A DNA stretch of 64,000 bases from Actinoplanes utahensis (GCF_016862455.1 NZ_BOMZ01000107.1:43583-107582), one strand, 5' to 3'. Positions 53,256-61,750 are shown, counted from the stretch's first letter. The notes: generated from the sequence alone by a model not told the origin. Translations and numbers: made by a program.

Positions 53256-55958
53256 GTGAGCGACGACGCCGTGACCCCCCGCCTGCTGCTGCTCGACGGC
53301 CATTCCCTGGCCTACCGCGCGTTCCACGCGCTGCCCAAGGAGAACTTCAGCACGGCGACCGGCCAGCACACGAATGCGGTGTTCGGCTTCACCTCCATGC
53401 TGATCAACATGCTGCGCGACGAGAAGCCGACGCACATCGTGGTCTCCTTCGACGTGTCCCGGGTGTCGTTCCGCACCGCGAAATACCCGGAGTACAAGGC
53501 CGGCCGCAAGGAGACGCCCAAGGAGTTCCACGGTCAGGTCAGCCTGATCAAGGAGATCCTGGCGGCGCTGCGCATCATCGTCGTGGAGAAGGACGGCTTC
53601 GAGGCCGACGACGTCATCGCCACACTCGCCTGCCAGGCACGGGACGCCGGGATGGAGGTGCTGATCTCCTCCGGTGACCGCGACGCCCTTCAGCTGGTCG
53701 ACGACCACATCACCGTGCTCTACCCGAGCCGTGGCGTGTCCGAGGTGTGGCGGATGACCCCGGCCCTGGTCGAGGAGAAACAGCTCGTTCCGCCGCATCT
53801 CTACCGGGACAAGGCCGCGCTGGTCGGCGAGACCAGCGACAACCTGATCGGCGTCCCCGGCGTGGGTCCCAAGACCGCCGCGAAGTGGATCACCGAGTTC
53901 GGCGGCATCGAGGGTGTCGTCGCCAACGTCGACAAGATCAAGGGCAAGGCCGGCGACAACCTGCGGGCCCACCTCGCCGACGTGCTGCGCAACTACGAGC
54001 TCAACAACCTGGTCCGCGACCTGGAGCTGCCGGTCCGGCCGGCGGACGGGCGCTGGGAGGGCTGGGACCAGGAGGCCGTCCACCAGCTCTTCGACGCCCT
54101 GGAGTTCCGGGTCCTGCGCGAGCGGCTCTACTCCTATCTCGGCACGGCTGAGCCGGAGGCCGAGGCGGAGGCCGGTTTCGAGATCGACGGTCAGGTCCTG
54201 CGCACCGGTGAGGTGGCCGCCTGGCTGCGCGAGCACGCCGGCACCGCCCCGGTCGGCGTCGCCGTCACCGGCACGTTCGGCCGCGGCACCGGCACCCTCA
54301 CCGGTGTCGCCGTCGCCACCGCCGGTGGCCCGGCCGCCTGGTTCGACCCCACCGCCCTCGACGAGGACGACGAGCGTGCCGTCGCCGCCTGGCTCGCCGA
54401 GCCGGCCCGGCCCAAGGTCGTGCACGATGCGAAACCGGCCCTGCTCGCCTTCCACGCCCACGGCTGGCGGCTCGCCGGCGTCACCACCGACACCGCCCTC
54501 GCGGCGTACCTGGCGAAGCCCGACCAGCGCACCTACGGCCTCGACGACCTCGCCCTGCGTTACCTCAAGCGCGAGCTCAAGGTGGAGGAGCCGGACAACG
54601 GCCAGCTCGCCCTCAGCTTCGAGGGCGACGGTGACGACCACGCCGCCGAGCAGGGTGTGATGCTGCGGGCCCGGGCCACCCTCGAGCTGGCCGACGTCCT
54701 GATCGCCGACCTGTCCCGGGACGGCGGCGAGTCGGTGCGGCTGCTCGCCGACGTCGAACAGCCCCTGTCGGTCGTGCTCGCCGAGATGGAGCAGCGGGGC
54801 ATCGCCGCCGACACCGCTTACCTGTCGGAGCTGGAGTCGCATTTCGCCGCCGAGGTGAAAGCCGCGCAGCAGGCCGCCCACGAGGTCGTCGGCCGCGAGT
54901 TCAATCTCGGTTCGCCCAAGCAGCTGCAGGAGATCCTCTTCGTCGAGCGCAACCTGCCCAAGACGAAGAAGATCAAATCCGGCTACACGACCGACGCCGA
55001 CGCGCTGACCAGCCTGTTCGCGCAGACCGGCGACCCGCTGCTGGAGCATCTGCTGCGCCACCGTGACGTCGCCAAGCTCAAGTCGACCATCGATGGGCTG
55101 CTCAAGTCGGTGTCCGACGACGGCCGCATCCACACCACCTTCAACCAGACCGTCGCCGCCACCGGCCGGCTGTCCTCCACCGACCCCAACCTGCAGAACA
55201 TCCCGATCCGCACCGAGGAGGGCCGCCGCATCCGCCGCGCCTTCATCGTCGGATCGGGCTACGAGCAGTTGATGACCGCCGACTACAGCCAGATCGAGAT
55301 GCGGATCATGGCGCACCTGTCCGGCGACGACGCGCTGATCGCCGCGTTCAACTCCGGCGCCGACTTCCACGCCGCGACCGCCTCCTCGGTCTTCCACGTC
55401 GGCCTCGACGAGGTCACCCCCGACCAGCGCCGCAAGATCAAAGCCATGAACTACGGCTTGGCGTACGGGTTGAGCGCCTTCGGCCTGTCCAACCAGCTGA
55501 GCATCTCCAACGACGAGGCCAAGGGCCTCATGGAGGAGTACTTCAAGGGCTTCGGCGGCGTCCGCGACTACCTGCAGACCGTCGTCGCGCAGGCCACCAC
55601 CGACGGCTACACCGCGACCATCCTCGGCCGCCGCCGCTACCTGCCCGACCTGACCAGCGACAACCGCCAGCGCCAGGAGATGGCCAAGCGGATGGCCCTG
55701 AACGCGCCGATCCAGGGTTCCGCCGCCGACATCATCAAGATCGCGATGCTGCGGGTCGACGAGGCGCTGAAGGACACCGGCCTCAGCTCCCGCGTCCTCC
55801 TCCAGGTCCACGACGAGCTGGTCTTCGAGGTCGCCCCCGGCGAACGCGACACCCTCGAGGAGCTGGTCCGCCGCGAGATGGGCAGCGCCTACCCGCTGTC
55901 GGTCCCCCTGGAGGTCTCCATCGGCACCGGCCGCGACTGGAATGGCGCCGACCACTGA
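53256..55958 (+). CDS. polA: DNA polymerase I PolA
   Basis: A 900-residue repair and Okazaki-fragment polymerase. Domains: 5'-3' exonuclease (about 8-290, LLLLDGHSLAYRAFHALPKE, GVPGVGPKTAAKWI), a degenerate 3'-5' exonuclease fold (about 300-490) and a family A polymerase (about 510-900, YSQIEMRIMAHLSG, RRKIKAMNYGLAYGLSAFGL, QVHDELVFEV). The proofreading DxE motif is replaced by AVTGTFGRG, and the last Asp position by Gln, so proofreading is predicted absent, as in mycobacterial PolA. GTG 53256 is eight bases after the promoter motif and has no Shine-Dalgarno site; a longer frame from 53214 is rejected. Repair of damaged DNA with UvrB. Confidence 0.95.
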   Translation: MSDDAVTPRLLLLDGHSLAYRAFHALPKENFSTATGQHTNAVFGFTSMLINMLRDEKPTHIVVSFDVSRVSFRTAKYPEYKAGRKETPKEFHGQVSLIKEILAALRIIVVEKDGFEADDVIATLACQARDAGMEVLISSGDRDALQLVDDHITVLYPSRGVSEVWRMTPALVEEKQLVPPHLYRDKAALVGETSDNLIGVPGVGPKTAAKWITEFGGIEGVVANVDKIKGKAGDNLRAHLADVLRNYELNNLVRDLELPVRPADGRWEGWDQEAVHQLFDALEFRVLRERLYSYLGTAEPEAEAEAGFEIDGQVLRTGEVAAWLREHAGTAPVGVAVTGTFGRGTGTLTGVAVATAGGPAAWFDPTALDEDDERAVAAWLAEPARPKVVHDAKPALLAFHAHGWRLAGVTTDTALAAYLAKPDQRTYGLDDLALRYLKRELKVEEPDNGQLALSFEGDGDDHAAEQGVMLRARATLELADVLIADLSRDGGESVRLLADVEQPLSVVLAEMEQRGIAADTAYLSELESHFAAEVKAAQQAAHEVVGREFNLGSPKQLQEILFVERNLPKTKKIKSGYTTDADALTSLFAQTGDPLLEHLLRHRDVAKLKSTIDGLLKSVSDDGRIHTTFNQTVAATGRLSSTDPNLQNIPIRTEEGRRIRRAFIVGSGYEQLMTADYSQIEMRIMAHLSGDDALIAAFNSGADFHAATASSVFHVGLDEVTPDQRRKIKAMNYGLAYGLSAFGLSNQLSISNDEAKGLMEEYFKGFGGVRDYLQTVVAQATTDGYTATILGRRRYLPDLTSDNRQRQEMAKRMALNAPIQGSAADIIKIAMLRVDEALKDTGLSSRVLLQVHDELVFEVAPGERDTLEELVRREMGSAYPLSVPLEVSIGTGRDWNGADH

Positions 55959-55965
55959 CACCCGC

Positions 55966-55996
55966 CCGCGCCGCCTCCACCAGGAGGGCGGCGCGG
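55966..55996 (+). terminator. polA terminator hairpin
   Basis: CCGCGCCGCC at 55966-55975 pairs with GGCGGCGCGG at 55987-55996, a perfect 10-bp stem starting eight bases after the polA stop. Confidence 0.7.
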
Positions 55997-56126
55997 ATGC
56001 GTACCGTGACGGTGGGTTGACCTCGGGTGTGCCGGTGTTGCTCGGTCGGGTGATCCCGTGACTCTGCCGGGCACCCGACCGGGTGGTGCTCGTGCGCTGT
56101 TTGCGCTGATCTGAAACCCTGGGCCG

Positions 56127-56603
56127 ATGCCGAGTCAATCGACGTCGATGGAGGTTCGCCCGGGGATCGCTCCTCATCGGAGCCGGGTGTCCCCGACAGG
56201 TTCCGCCACCCCGAGCGTTCCTGCCGCTGCCGCGGCACCGGGTGCGGCCGTTGCGGCAGCCGCGGCCGGGCAGGATGGTGTGGCGCTCACCGAGGGGCCG
56301 CTGGACCTCGACCGGGCAGGGCGTCTCGCCGGGACTTTCAAGGCGCTCGGCGATCCGGTGCGGCTCCGCCTCCTGTCGATGATCGCCTCAGCCGCCGACG
56401 GCGAGATCTGCGTGTGTGACCTGACCGAGGCCTTCTCCCTGACCGGCCCGACGATCTCCCACCACCTGCGGATCCTGCGCGAGGCCGGCCTGGTGCACGG
56501 CACCCGCCGCGGCACCTGGGTCTACTACCGTGCGCTTCCCGCCGAGCTCACCCGCCTGGCCGGCGTCCTCGTCGCCGACCGCGCAGCCCTCACCCCCGCC
56601 TGA
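56127..56603 (+). CDS. ArsR/SmtB-family metalloregulator
   Basis: A 158-residue winged-helix repressor with a 55-residue Ala/Pro-rich N-terminal extension. The core begins at about residue 60: AGTFKALGDPVRLRLLSMIA, the metal-binding motif EICVCDLTEAFSL (paired Cys in CVC, arsenic type), recognition helix TGPTISHHLRILREAGLVHG and wing TRRGTWVYYRAL. Normally such a protein releases arsenite or antimonite operators. No arsenic pump or reductase follows, so it may act on a distant target or on itself. No clear ribosome site precedes ATG 56127; a later start, ATG 56148, is possible. Confidence 0.88.
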   Translation: MPSQSTSMEVRPGIAPHRSRVSPTGSATPSVPAAAAAPGAAVAAAAAGQDGVALTEGPLDLDRAGRLAGTFKALGDPVRLRLLSMIASAADGEICVCDLTEAFSLTGPTISHHLRILREAGLVHGTRRGTWVYYRALPAELTRLAGVLVADRAALTPA

Positions 56604-56634
56604 CGGCGCTGGGGCGACCGCGGACGGCGCCCGG

Positions 56635-56820
56635 TCACTTCTTCAGGGGGTCGTGGCCCCAGTGCATCAGCGAGTGCCGCCAGCGGGTGCCGGTGACGTC
56701 GCCGTCCGGGCGCTGCGCCAGGTGCCGGTGCACGTACCCGACCACCTGCCGCAGTGCTGCTCGTCGGCCCGCGGTCTCGGTCCGCCTGGTGATTTTCTGC
56801 GGGACGGTGCTGTGGACGCT
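56635..56820 (-). pseudogene. DUF3140 protein, C-terminal remnant
   Basis: On the minus strand, 62 codons end in a normal stop at 56635. They read STVPQKITRRTETAGRRAAL, then RQVVGYVHRHLAQRPDGDV, then TGTRWRHSLMHWGHDPLKK, which matches the C-terminus of actinobacterial DUF3140 proteins by memory of the family. Two in-frame stops at 56821-56826 cut off the N-terminal part, and no ATG, GTG or TTG start with a ribosome site exists upstream. The cut point coincides with the fall in GC, so an insertion or deletion removed the gene start. No product is expected. Confidence 0.65.
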
Positions 56821-56871
56821 TCATCATGGCTCCACCAACCCACCTTGGCACCTTCTGCGATATTTGTCGGC

Positions 56872-56887
56872 TTGTTATGCGTAACAA
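56872..56887. promoter_or_regulatory. AT-rich palindrome upstream of small secreted gene
   Basis: TTGTTA-TGCG-TAACAA is a perfect palindrome around TGCG. It is nested in an outer 8-bp repeat, ATATTTGT at 56860-56867 and ACAAATAT at 56884-56891. A regulator site is likely; no family is suggested. Confidence 0.45.
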
Positions 56888-57013
56888 ATATTCGCATTTG
56901 TCTACTCTAGTCGCCTGGCGACCTTGGCGCTTCCCACTCTTGCATCGACGTGCTTAAGATTGCTGGACATTGCGGAGGAATCCGTCGATGTTCATCTAAG
57001 AGTGGAGTGTGTC

Positions 57014-57406
57014 TTGACGAAGCTGACCCGGCGAATCACCGCTGCCGCTGGCTCGCTAGCCGCCGCCCTGGTCGTGACTGTGGTTCCGGCATCGCCGGCT
57101 GCCGCCGCTGAGTGCTCTACCTTACCCACCTCGGTTATCTGTGGTGAGGTATACAACAACTCGACCGAGGCTGTCTTCATCACCCGGTGGGGTGCAAGCG
57201 GCCCGACCGGTGCAGTTGTGGTGCTCCTGCCGGGCAAGAGTTCGCCGGCGCGCATGACGGATGTCGACGCCTTCAAGCTGCAGTGTCCCGGAACCGTCAG
57301 GGAAGGCGCCACTACAACGTCGCTCGGCGCTGACCAGATCCGGAACTGGCGGAGAATCCCAAGCACTTCGAAGGTCTACGTGACCTACCAGACCAACTGC
57401 GTCTGA
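57014..57406 (+). CDS. Small secreted protein, unknown
   Basis: A 130-residue protein with a clear signal peptide (LTKLTRRITAAAGSLAAALVV, cleavage after the AAAA run near residue 35), then a mature domain of about 95 residues with four Cys (ECSTLP, VICGEVY, FKLQCPG, QTNCV), suggesting disulfides. It contains VYNNSTEAVFITRWG and VVVLLPGKSSPARMTDVDAF. TTG 57014 is chosen because GGAG lies six bases upstream; the in-frame GTG 57002 overlaps that site. Base composition is lower than its neighbours and it lies next to a gene remnant, so transfer is likely. No family recognised. Confidence 0.65.
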   Translation: MTKLTRRITAAAGSLAAALVVTVVPASPAAAAECSTLPTSVICGEVYNNSTEAVFITRWGASGPTGAVVVLLPGKSSPARMTDVDAFKLQCPGTVREGATTTSLGADQIRNWRRIPSTSKVYVTYQTNCV

Positions 57407-57501
57407 TCTTTGGGAAACGTGCATTACGCTCCGGGTGACTTCGGTGACTCGGAGCGGAATGACGCGTCGCACGCTGATGACTCAGGTGGTGAGCACCTGT
57501 T

Positions 57502-58320
57502 TCATGACTTTCGACTACTGGGCTTGGGCATGTCGCAGACGAAGATCGCGGTGCCGGGGAAGAGCTGGCCACGCAGCGGGCTCCACTGCCCCCAGATCTG
57601 CTCGTGGCCCTCCGGCCATTCCGGCTCGACCAGATCGCGCAGCACGAACCCGGCCGCCACCAGTTCCCTGACCCGATCGCCGAGGGTCCGGTGCTGCTCC
57701 AGGTAGGTGACCTCGCCGTCCTCGTCACGTTCCACGTACGGCGAGCGGTCGAAGTACGAGTTCCTCGCCAGCAGCCCGTGCTCGTCCGGCTCGTCCAGGA
57801 AGATCCATCGCATCGGGTGTGTGACGGAGAACACCCAGCTTCCGCCGGGCCGCAGCACTCTGGCCACCTCCCGCATCGCGGCCGCCGAGTCCGCCACGAA
57901 CGGGATGGCCCCGAACGCCGTACACACGATGTCGAACGTTTCCGCCGCGAACGGCAGGGCCAGCGCGTCGGCCTGGACCAGGGGAACCCGTACCCCGCTG
58001 CGCTCTGCCGCGTCGCGTGCGTGCCGCAACATGCCAGCGGACAGGTCGAGGGCGACCGGGTGGGCGCCCTCACGGCGCAGCCACCGGCTGGCTGCCGCGG
58101 CGCCGGCGCCCAGTTCCAGGATCTTCTTCCCCGGTACGGGCCCGAGCAGGCGCGCGTCGGCCTCCCGCAGCCGCTCGGGGCACCAGAGGAAGTCGACGTC
58201 GCCGAGGAAGACGCCGTGCTCGTCCTGGTAGTCGTCGGCGTCGAGGTCCCACCAGGAGCGGTTGGCCCGGCGCGCCTCGGTCTCGGTCACGCGACCGTGG
58301 GAAAGGTCCGGTGAGGTCAC
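57502..58320 (-). CDS. Class I SAM-dependent methyltransferase
   Basis: A 272-residue methyltransferase. The SAM-binding motif I, KKILELGAGAAAASRWLRRE (about 65-84), is followed by PVALDLSAGMLRHAR, FDIVCTAFGAIPFVADSAAAM and LRPGGSWVFSVTHPMRW. The N-terminal RRANRSWWDLDADDYQDEHG is typical of actinobacterial UbiE/methyltransferase-11 proteins. The start is GTG 58320, divergent from rpsA and 322 bases away. The substrate is unknown. Confidence 0.88.
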   Translation of the reverse strand: MTSPDLSHGRVTETEARRANRSWWDLDADDYQDEHGVFLGDVDFLWCPERLREADARLLGPVPGKKILELGAGAAAASRWLRREGAHPVALDLSAGMLRHARDAAERSGVRVPLVQADALALPFAAETFDIVCTAFGAIPFVADSAAAMREVARVLRPGGSWVFSVTHPMRWIFLDEPDEHGLLARNSYFDRSPYVERDEDGEVTYLEQHRTLGDRVRELVAAGFVLRDLVEPEWPEGHEQIWGQWSPLRGQLFPGTAIFVCDMPKPSSRKS

Positions 58321-58642
58321 CCGGCAACGGTACGGCAGGCGTGTCGGCCGTCCCGAATCACCTCATAAAGGGCATGCTGACGGGTTCCCGACCCACAATG
58401 TGCCGCGCTCCTCAGGAGGGCTTGCAACCTGTGGTAATGCGCACGGTAAGCTAGTCGATGCGCTCGCGGATCGTGTGCCTCGGCAGGGAGCAGGTTCCGT
58501 GGTCGCTGGTCCCGACATGATCGACTGCATTGAACAGACTGCTCGACGGAGTGGTCGTCCAGCTCGCTCGTGTCGCTTCCAGCGGCAGTTCCGTGGAGCG
58601 CAGAGACACCACCAATCCATTCCGTTCGGAGCAACTGTCCAC
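58321..58642 (+). other. 322-bp region upstream of rpsA
   Basis: No gene is recognised. The frame upstream of rpsA is open but has no S1 homology before 58643. A weak promoter-like pair, TTGCAA at 58422-58427 and TAAGCT at 58447-58452 (19-base spacer), would give a leader of about 185 bases, a length consistent with autoregulated ribosomal-protein mRNA. The promoter match is weak. Confidence 0.5.
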
Positions 58643-60145
58643 ATGACGAGCAGCATCGAGGCCACCTCGAGCGCCAACAAGGTCACCGTCGACGATCTCG
58701 GATCCGAGGAAGCATTCCTCGCGGCCATCGACGAGACCATCAAGTACTTCAACGACGGCGACATTGTCGAAGGCACCGTCGTCAAGGTCGATCGGGACGA
58801 GGTCCTGCTCGACATCGGCTACAAGACCGAGGGTGTCATCCCCTCGCGCGAGTTGTCGATCAAGCACGACGTGGACCCCGCGGAAGTGGTGTCGGTTGGC
58901 GACCACATCGAAGCCCTCGTCCTCACCAAGGAGGACAAGGAAGGTCGCCTGATCCTCTCGAAGAAGCGTGCGCAGTACGAGCGCGCGTGGGGCACCATCG
59001 AGAAGATCAAGGAGGACGACGGCGTCGTTCGCGGCTCCGTCATCGAGGTTGTCAAGGGTGGCCTCATCCTCGACATCGGTCTCCGCGGCTTCCTCCCGGC
59101 CTCGCTGGTCGAGATGCGCCGCGTCCGCGACCTGCAGCCCTACGTCGGCCGCGAGCTCGAGGCGAAGATCATCGAGCTGGACAAGAACCGCAACAACGTG
59201 GTTCTGTCCCGCCGCGCCTGGCTCGAGCAGACGCAGTCCGAGGTTCGTACCGAGTTCCTCAACAAGCTGCAGAAGGGCCAGGTCCGCAAGGGCGTCGTGT
59301 CCTCCATCGTCAACTTCGGTGCCTTCGTTGACCTTGGCGGCGTGGACGGCCTGGTGCACGTCTCCGAGCTCTCCTGGAAGCACATCGACCACCCCTCCGA
59401 GGTCGTCGAGGTCGGCCAGGAGGTCGAGGTCGAGGTTCTCGACGTCGACCTGGACCGCGAGCGCGTCTCGCTGTCGCTGAAGGCGACGCAGGAGGACCCG
59501 TGGCGTCAGTTCGCCCGGACCCACGCGATCAACCAGATCGTGCCGGGTAAGGTCACCAAGCTCGTCCCGTTCGGCGCGTTCGTCCGCGTCGACGACGGCA
59601 TCGAGGGCCTGGTGCACATCTCCGAGCTGGCCGAGCGTCACGTCGAGCTGCCCGAGCAGGTCGTCCAGGTCGGTTCGGACGTCCTGGTCAAGGTCATCGA
59701 CATCGACCTGGAGCGCCGCCGGATCTCGCTGTCGCTCAAGCAGGCCAACGAGGGCTTCGTCGAGGGCGAGGAGCACTTCGACCCGACCCTCTACGGCATG
59801 GCCGCGACGTACGACGCCGAGGGCAACTACATCTACCCGGAGGGCTTCGACCCGGAGACGGGCGAGTGGCTCGAGGGCTTCGAGAAGCAGCGCGAGACGT
59901 GGGAGAAGCAGTACGCCGACGCCCGCGAGCGCTGGGAGGCCCACACCAAGCAGGTTCAGGCGTCCCGCGACGCCGACGCCGAGGCCGCGCTCAACCCGGC
60001 TCCGGCCGGCGGCGTGACCACCTCGTCGTCGACCTCCACCTCGAGCTCGTCGGGTCCGGCGCGCTCGGCGGAGGAGCCGGCGGGCACCCTGGCCACCGAC
60101 GAGGCTCTCGCGGCTCTGCGCGAGAAGCTGGCCGGCGGCAAGTGA
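58643..60145 (+). CDS. rpsA: 30S ribosomal protein S1
   Basis: A 500-residue RNA-binding protein that helps mRNA reach the 30S subunit. Four S1 domains are visible: residues about 38-108 (GDIVEGTVVKVDRDEVLLDI), 124-194 (DDGVVRGSVIEVVKGGLILD), 212-281 (GQVRKGVVSSIVNFGAFVDL) and 296-367 (VPGKVTKLVPFGAFVRVDDG). The acidic/Ser-rich tail, GGVTTSSSTSTSSSSGPA, is actinobacterial. ATG 58643 gives the family N-terminus; GGAG lies twelve bases upstream. It is followed by a strong terminator and then coaE, as in mycobacteria. Confidence 0.96.
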   Translation: MTSSIEATSSANKVTVDDLGSEEAFLAAIDETIKYFNDGDIVEGTVVKVDRDEVLLDIGYKTEGVIPSRELSIKHDVDPAEVVSVGDHIEALVLTKEDKEGRLILSKKRAQYERAWGTIEKIKEDDGVVRGSVIEVVKGGLILDIGLRGFLPASLVEMRRVRDLQPYVGRELEAKIIELDKNRNNVVLSRRAWLEQTQSEVRTEFLNKLQKGQVRKGVVSSIVNFGAFVDLGGVDGLVHVSELSWKHIDHPSEVVEVGQEVEVEVLDVDLDRERVSLSLKATQEDPWRQFARTHAINQIVPGKVTKLVPFGAFVRVDDGIEGLVHISELAERHVELPEQVVQVGSDVLVKVIDIDLERRRISLSLKQANEGFVEGEEHFDPTLYGMAATYDAEGNYIYPEGFDPETGEWLEGFEKQRETWEKQYADARERWEAHTKQVQASRDADAEAALNPAPAGGVTTSSSTSTSSSSGPARSAEEPAGTLATDEALAALREKLAGGK

Positions 60146-60195
60146 TCTGACGCGAGGCACCGCCTGACGCGAGTCAAGCAGCCGGTAGTACCCAG

Positions 60196-60229
60196 AAAGG
60201 CCGTCCCGATTCCGGTCGGGGCGGCCTTT
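60196..60229 (+). terminator. rpsA terminator hairpin
   Basis: AAAGGCCGTCCCGA at 60196-60209 pairs with TCGGGGCGGCCTTT at 60216-60229 around TTCCGG, a 14-bp stem with one G-T wobble, ending in TTT. The clearest terminator in the window. Confidence 0.85.
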
Positions 60230-60296
60230 CGCCGTCCGGCGGAACACCGCGGCCTCCCGGTTCCGCCCGCCAAGAACATCTGGCGATACTTAGCCC

Positions 60297-61484
60297 ATGC
60301 TGAGAGTGGGACTGACGGGTGGAATCGGTGCCGGCAAGAGTGCGGTCGCCCGCCGTCTCGCCGAGCGGGGCGCGGTGATCATCGATGCCGACCTGCTGGC
60401 CCGCGAGGTGGTCGAGCCGGGCACGGACGGGCTGGCCGAGATCGTCGGGGCGTTCGGGTCCGGCGTGCTCACCGCCGACGGCACGCTCGACCGGCCGGCG
60501 CTGGGGGCCAAGGTCTTCGGCGACGAGGCGGCCCGCCGCCGCCTGGAGAAGATCATTCATCCCCGGGTACGAGCCCGGACCGTCGAGCTGACCACCTCGG
60601 CGGCGCCGGACGCGATCGTGGTCAACGACGTGCCGTTGCTGGTCGAGGCGGGGCTCGCGGCCACGTACCACCTGGTGATCGTCGTCCTGGCCGACCGTGA
60701 CCTGCGGCTGGACCGGCTCACCCGCCTGCGTGGCATGCCCGCGGCGGAAGCCGCCGCCCGGATCGACGCGCAGACCGGCGACGAGCAGCGCCGGGCCGCC
60801 GCCGACGTGGTCCTGGTCAACGAGGGTGACCTGGACGGCCTGTACGCCCGCGTGGACGAGCTGTGGCGCGACCGGCTGACCGAGTTCGAGCGGAACCTGC
60901 GGGCCGGGCGTTCCGTGGTGAAGAGCCCACGATTGCGGATCCTGCCGGCCGACCCGGAGTGGCCGCGGACGGCGGCCCGGCTGATCGCCCGGATCCAGCA
61001 TGGGCTCGGCAGCGGACATGACGTCCATCACATCGGATCCACCGCGGTGCCGGGGCTCCCGGCCAAGAACATCATCGATCTGATGCTGAGCGTGCGTACC
61101 CTCGACGAGGCGGACACGCTGGCCGGGCGCCTCGGTGAGCTCGGTTTCCCGGCCCGGCCGGGGGACTGGGCCGACCACGCGCACGGCATCCCCGGCGGCA
61201 CCTGGCCGAAACGGCTGCACGGCTGCGCCGACCCCGGTTACCGGGTCAACCTGCACGTCCGAGTGGCCGGCTCGCCGGGCTGGCGGTTCGCCCTGCTGAT
61301 GCGTGACCACCTGCGGGCGGTGCCGGAGGCCCGGGACGCCTACGCGGCGGCCAAGGAGCGGCTGGCCGCCGAACATCACGACCGTGCGGCGTACGCGGAA
61401 GCGAAGGAGCCGTGGTTCGCGGCCGAGGCGCGGGCCGCCGACGACTGGGCGGTGACGACCGGCTGGCAGCCGCCACTCTTCTGA
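60297..61484 (+). CDS. coaE: Dephospho-CoA kinase fused to a GrpB-type domain
   Basis: A 395-residue two-domain protein. Residues 1-200 are dephospho-CoA kinase, the last step of CoA synthesis: P-loop GLTGGIGAGKSAVARRLA at residues 5-22, IDADLLAREVV, and NDVPLLVEAGL. Residues about 215-395 are a GrpB/UPF0157 nucleotidyltransferase-like domain: HHIGSTAVPGLPAKNIIDLMLSV, with the GS and D motif of the fold, then HGIPGGTWPKRLHGCADPG. This CoaE-GrpB fusion is actinobacterial. ATG 60297 fits the family. The function of the second domain is unknown; regulation or CoA-related nucleotidyl transfer is possible. Confidence 0.94.
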   Translation: MLRVGLTGGIGAGKSAVARRLAERGAVIIDADLLAREVVEPGTDGLAEIVGAFGSGVLTADGTLDRPALGAKVFGDEAARRRLEKIIHPRVRARTVELTTSAAPDAIVVNDVPLLVEAGLAATYHLVIVVLADRDLRLDRLTRLRGMPAAEAAARIDAQTGDEQRRAAADVVLVNEGDLDGLYARVDELWRDRLTEFERNLRAGRSVVKSPRLRILPADPEWPRTAARLIARIQHGLGSGHDVHHIGSTAVPGLPAKNIIDLMLSVRTLDEADTLAGRLGELGFPARPGDWADHAHGIPGGTWPKRLHGCADPGYRVNLHVRVAGSPGWRFALLMRDHLRAVPEARDAYAAAKERLAAEHHDRAAYAEAKEPWFAAEARAADDWAVTTGWQPPLF

Positions 61485-61711
61485 CCGGGACTCTCGCGGC
61501 CATTCTGACCAGGACTCTCGCGGCGGCCGGGTCCGCTGACCCACCACGGGTGCGCTCGCCAGGGCGTCCGGGGCGCAGCGACCGTGGTGCGGCGGCAGGG
61601 GACCGTGTGACCCGCATGCTGCCGGCAGCCGCCGCGAGCGGCCTGCCCGTCCAGCGTAGGCAGCCCGGCCGGGACCGTGAAGCCCGCTGAATGTGCACCC
61701 TGAGCACGCCG

Positions 61712-61744
61712 GTTCGCGAACTTGTCATACCCCCCACGTACGGT
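61712..61744 (+). promoter_or_regulatory. uvrB promoter of the RecA-NDp (PafBC) type
   Basis: TTGTCATAC at 61722-61730, eight bases, then TACGGT at 61739-61744 matches TTGTCRGTG-N8-TAnnnT apart from the three bases TAC. It shares GAACTTGTCA-K-ACCC with polA. The -10 ends six bases before ATG 61751, so the transcript would be leaderless. The palindrome GTTCGCGAAC covers 61712-61721. Confidence 0.68.
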
Positions 61745-61750
61745 GGTGGC

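Larger units (their letters stand above)
56604..57013. other. 410-bp region: DUF3140 remnant and AT-rich operator-like segment
   Basis: The left half holds a truncated DUF3140 reading frame on the minus strand (56635-56820). From about 56821 the base composition falls sharply. Between 56860 and 56891 lie nested inverted repeats, ATATTTGT...ACAAATAT and TTGTTA-TGCG-TAACAA. This likely marks an inserted block ending with the small secreted gene. Confidence 0.65.
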
